8,577 bases of DNA from a bacterium (GTDB lineage Bacteria > Actinomycetota > Humimicrobiia > Humimicrobiales > Humimicrobiaceae): NCBI GenBank assembly GCA_030611285.1, contig JAUWQC010000033.1, positions 1 to 8,577 on the forward strand. The letters are read 5' to 3'. Shown in pieces: positions 7,043-8,577 of this stretch. The notes under the pieces are model-generated. The model worked only from the letters and a program-made list of their open reading frames with translations. It did no database searches and had not been told where the DNA came from. The position numbers and the translations under genes are program-made. Position 1 is the first letter of the stretch. Every line of letters begins with the position of its first letter.

Positions 7043-8158
7043 TTGAAGGCAGTAATATTAGTTGGTGGGGAAGGAACGAGATTACGTCCAATTACCTTTT
7101 TAAATCCAAAATCAATGCTGCCGCTTATAAATAAGCCTTTCATGGGAAATTTTATTTTTTGGCTTAAATCTCACGGGATTAAAGATATAATCTTTTCTAC
7201 CGGACACCTTCCGGAGATTTTTAATAATTATTTTGGAGATGGCAGTAAGTTTGGATTAAAACTAACCTATGTTAATGAGGAAAAACCGCTGGATACATGT
7301 GGAGCAGTAAAAAATGTAGAGAAATATTTAGGCAGCGACCGTTTTATGGTATTCAATGGTGATATTCTTTCTTCACTGGATTTGACTGATATGATAGTTT
7401 TTCACAAGAGGAAAAAAGCAGATATAACCATATCTCTGACCCCTGTTGAAGATCCTACATCTTATGGGCTGGTACCTATCGATAATGAGGGGAAAGTTAA
7501 GCAGTTTATAGAGAAGCCAGGTCAGAAGGAAATTACTACTAATTTAATTAATGCAGGGATGTATATTATCGAACCATATATGATGAAGTTAGCGCCAGAA
7601 GGTAAAAATTATTCTTTCGAAAGAGGACTTTTCCCCAGGGCTTTATATGAAGGATATAAGATTTATGGATATGTTTCAGGCTCCTACTGGCTGGATGTCG
7701 GAACTCCTCAAAAGTATTTGAAGGCTCATTATGATATTTTAAATAAAAAGGTAAATTTTAAATTTCCATATAAAGAGGTGCTGGAAAATATATATATAGG
7801 AAAAGGTTCAAGGTATTTAAAAAATAATTTTGTCTCCGGGCCGCTTGTTATCGGTGAGAGAACTGAGATAGAGAGGGGTGCTAAAATAATGCCGCTTACG
7901 GTAATTGGAAATGACTGTTTTATCTCTGGAGGAACTGAAATTTCACAAAGCATAATTTTTAACAATTGTAAAATTGGGAAGAATTGCCTTATAAAAAAAT
8001 CTATAATTTCAAATAATGTAGTGATCTATGATAATGTAAGCGTCGAAGGTTACTCCGTAATTGGAGATAATAGTAAAATTGAAAAGAATAATGTTTTAAA
8101 GGATGGCATTAAGATTAATGTAAATTCCAATATCCCTGAGACACAAATTACTTTTTAA
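7043..8158 (+). CDS. Sugar-phosphate nucleotidyltransferase, probable mannose-1-phosphate guanylyltransferase
   Basis: By context this enzyme makes GDP-mannose from mannose-1-phosphate and GTP, feeding Gmd and Rmd. The N-terminal transferase domain (about 1-235) has the nucleotide loop GGEGTRLRP at 8-16, NPKSMLP at 21-27 (family PKPM, here PKSM), FNGD at 104-107 with the metal aspartate D107, EKP at 157-159, NAG at 171-173 and YWLDVGTP at 215-222. From about 250 to 360, short Ile/Val-Gly-Asn hexapeptide repeats form a left-handed beta-helix. This two-domain plan resembles eukaryotic and archaeal GDP-mannose pyrophosphorylases, not bacterial ManC with its isomerase domain. Glucose-1-phosphate uridylyl- or thymidylyltransferase activity cannot be excluded from motifs alone; the gmd and rmd neighbours favour GTP and mannose. 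A gap of only 23 bases separates it from the upstream reductase gene, suggesting co-transcription. Confidence 0.8.
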   Translation: MKAVILVGGEGTRLRPITFLNPKSMLPLINKPFMGNFIFWLKSHGIKDIIFSTGHLPEIFNNYFGDGSKFGLKLTYVNEEKPLDTCGAVKNVEKYLGSDRFMVFNGDILSSLDLTDMIVFHKRKKADITISLTPVEDPTSYGLVPIDNEGKVKQFIEKPGQKEITTNLINAGMYIIEPYMMKLAPEGKNYSFERGLFPRALYEGYKIYGYVSGSYWLDVGTPQKYLKAHYDILNKKVNFKFPYKEVLENIYIGKGSRYLKNNFVSGPLVIGERTEIERGAKIMPLTVIGNDCFISGGTEISQSIIFNNCKIGKNCLIKKSIISNNVVIYDNVSVEGYSVIGDNSKIEKNNVLKDGIKINVNSNIPETQITF

Positions 8159-8212
8159 ACTTTAATTTATATAATAAAATTCTTTTTAAAAATTTTAAGA
8201 GAGGAGACAACA
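8159..8212 (+). promoter_or_regulatory. Gap before gmd with ribosome binding site and isolated -10-like box
   Basis: The spacer is almost all A and T. GAGGAG at 8201-8206 is 6 bases before the GTG start of gmd and is a convincing ribosome binding site. A perfect TATAAT at 8170-8175 could be a -10 box, but the best -35 at 17 bases (ATTACT, 8147-8152) matches only half the consensus, and such boxes are common in sequence this A+T-rich. Confidence 0.4.
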
Positions 8213-8577
8213 GTGAGAGCACTTGTTACTGGAATTACCGGTCAGGACGGGTCCTATCTGGCTGAGTTCTTACTGGACAAGGGGTATGAAGTTTATGGGA
8301 TGGTAAGGCGGTCATCAGTTGAGAACTTTAACAGAATAGAGCATATAAGAGATAAGTTGAAGTTTGTCCAGGCTGATCTTTTAGACCAGTTATCTATAAT
8401 AGATGCAATAAAAGAATCGAGACCTGAGGAGATATACAACCTTGGTGCTATGTCATTTATACCTATATCCTGGAAGCAGCCGGTGCTCACCGGTGAATTT
8501 ACAGGATTGGGAGTAACCAGGATGCTGGAAGCGGTGAGACATATGAATAAGAATGTAAAATTTTACCAGGCTTCCAG
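8213..8577 (+). CDS. gmd: GDP-mannose 4,6-dehydratase, N-terminal part (3' truncated by window edge)
   Basis: This extended SDR converts GDP-mannose to GDP-4-keto-6-deoxy-D-mannose, the branch point to GDP-D-rhamnose, GDP-L-fucose and related sugars. About 121 residues are visible. GITGQDGSYLAE at 7-18 is the diagnostic cofactor loop of GMDs, followed by the VRRSS segment (31-35) that binds the cofactor phosphate in NADP-dependent members. YNLGAMSF follows at about 76-83, then a block with QPVLTGEFTG and GVTRMLEAVR. The usual SHVAVSF stretch is SFIPISW, marking a divergent GMD subgroup. The sequence ends at FYQAS, just before the catalytic Thr/Ser-Glu, so the active site is not visible. The GTG start is set by GAGGAG upstream and by the cofactor loop beginning a few residues later. 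Confidence 0.92.
   Translation, partial: MRALVTGITGQDGSYLAEFLLDKGYEVYGMVRRSSVENFNRIEHIRDKLKFVQADLLDQLSIIDAIKESRPEEIYNLGAMSFIPISWKQPVLTGEFTGLGVTRMLEAVRHMNKNVKFYQAS

Noticed and set aside
8170..8175. TATAAT as a dedicated gmd promoter
   Set aside because: The -10 match is perfect but no acceptable -35 exists at 16-18 bases, and the spacer is nearly all A and T; not enough to call a promoter.
8179..8203. Near-palindromic TCTTTTTAAAAATTTTAAGAGA as a terminator after the nucleotidyltransferase
   Set aside because: The pairing is imperfect and all A-U, with no G-C stem and no U-run after it, and gmd follows at once on the same strand.
8293..8490. Minus-strand open frame of 65 codons near the right edge
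   Set aside because: It is antisense to the well-supported gmd reading frame, which has its own GTG start and ribosome binding site.
1..8577. CRISPR arrays, tRNA or rRNA genes, insertion sequences, attachment sites
   Set aside because: No regularly spaced repeats, cloverleaf or rRNA-like stretches, transposase motifs or terminal inverted repeats were seen; gaps total only a few hundred bases.

Overview
The window is bacterial and A+T-rich (roughly one third G+C by eye). Every recognisable gene lies on the + strand, packed with short gaps. Lysine, isoleucine (often ATA) and AGA/AGG arginine codons are frequent. Four of the nine visible start codons are TTG or GTG. I cannot name the organism; it looks like a low-GC bacterium, possibly from an uncultured lineage.

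Region 1 (1-5046) is a tryptophan biosynthesis operon in the order trpE (3' end only), trpD, trpC, trpF, trpB, trpA. These genes cover the steps from chorismate to L-tryptophan, except that no trpG (glutaminase subunit of anthranilate synthase) lies between trpE and trpD. The catalytic residues I could locate are present in TrpD, TrpC, TrpF, TrpB and TrpA, so the pathway looks functional. The promoter and any leader or attenuator would lie upstream of the window.

Region 2 (5061-5951) is a family 2 glycosyltransferase of the rhamnosyltransferase-like type. It begins 14 bases after trpA with no clear ribosome binding site and no visible terminator before it. A 102-base A+T-rich gap follows; it is the largest gap in the window and the most plausible place for a new promoter.

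Region 3 (6054-8577) is a nucleotide-sugar cassette: a GDP-4-keto-6-deoxy-D-mannose reductase-like SDR, a GDP-mannose pyrophosphorylase-like nucleotidyltransferase with a C-terminal hexapeptide-repeat domain, and the 5' part of a GDP-mannose 4,6-dehydratase (gmd), which runs off the right edge. Read in reaction order, these convert mannose-1-phosphate to GDP-mannose, then GDP-4-keto-6-deoxy-mannose, then GDP-D-rhamnose. The glycosyltransferase could use that donor to build a surface glycan. Each of the three genes has a non-ATG start behind a good Shine-Dalgarno sequence.

I found no mobile element, CRISPR array, tRNA, rRNA or convincing intrinsic terminator, and no clearly new system. The points most worth a second look are the direct junction of the trp operon with a glycan cassette, the missing trpG, the form of the guanylyltransferase, and substitutions in otherwise conserved TrpF motifs.
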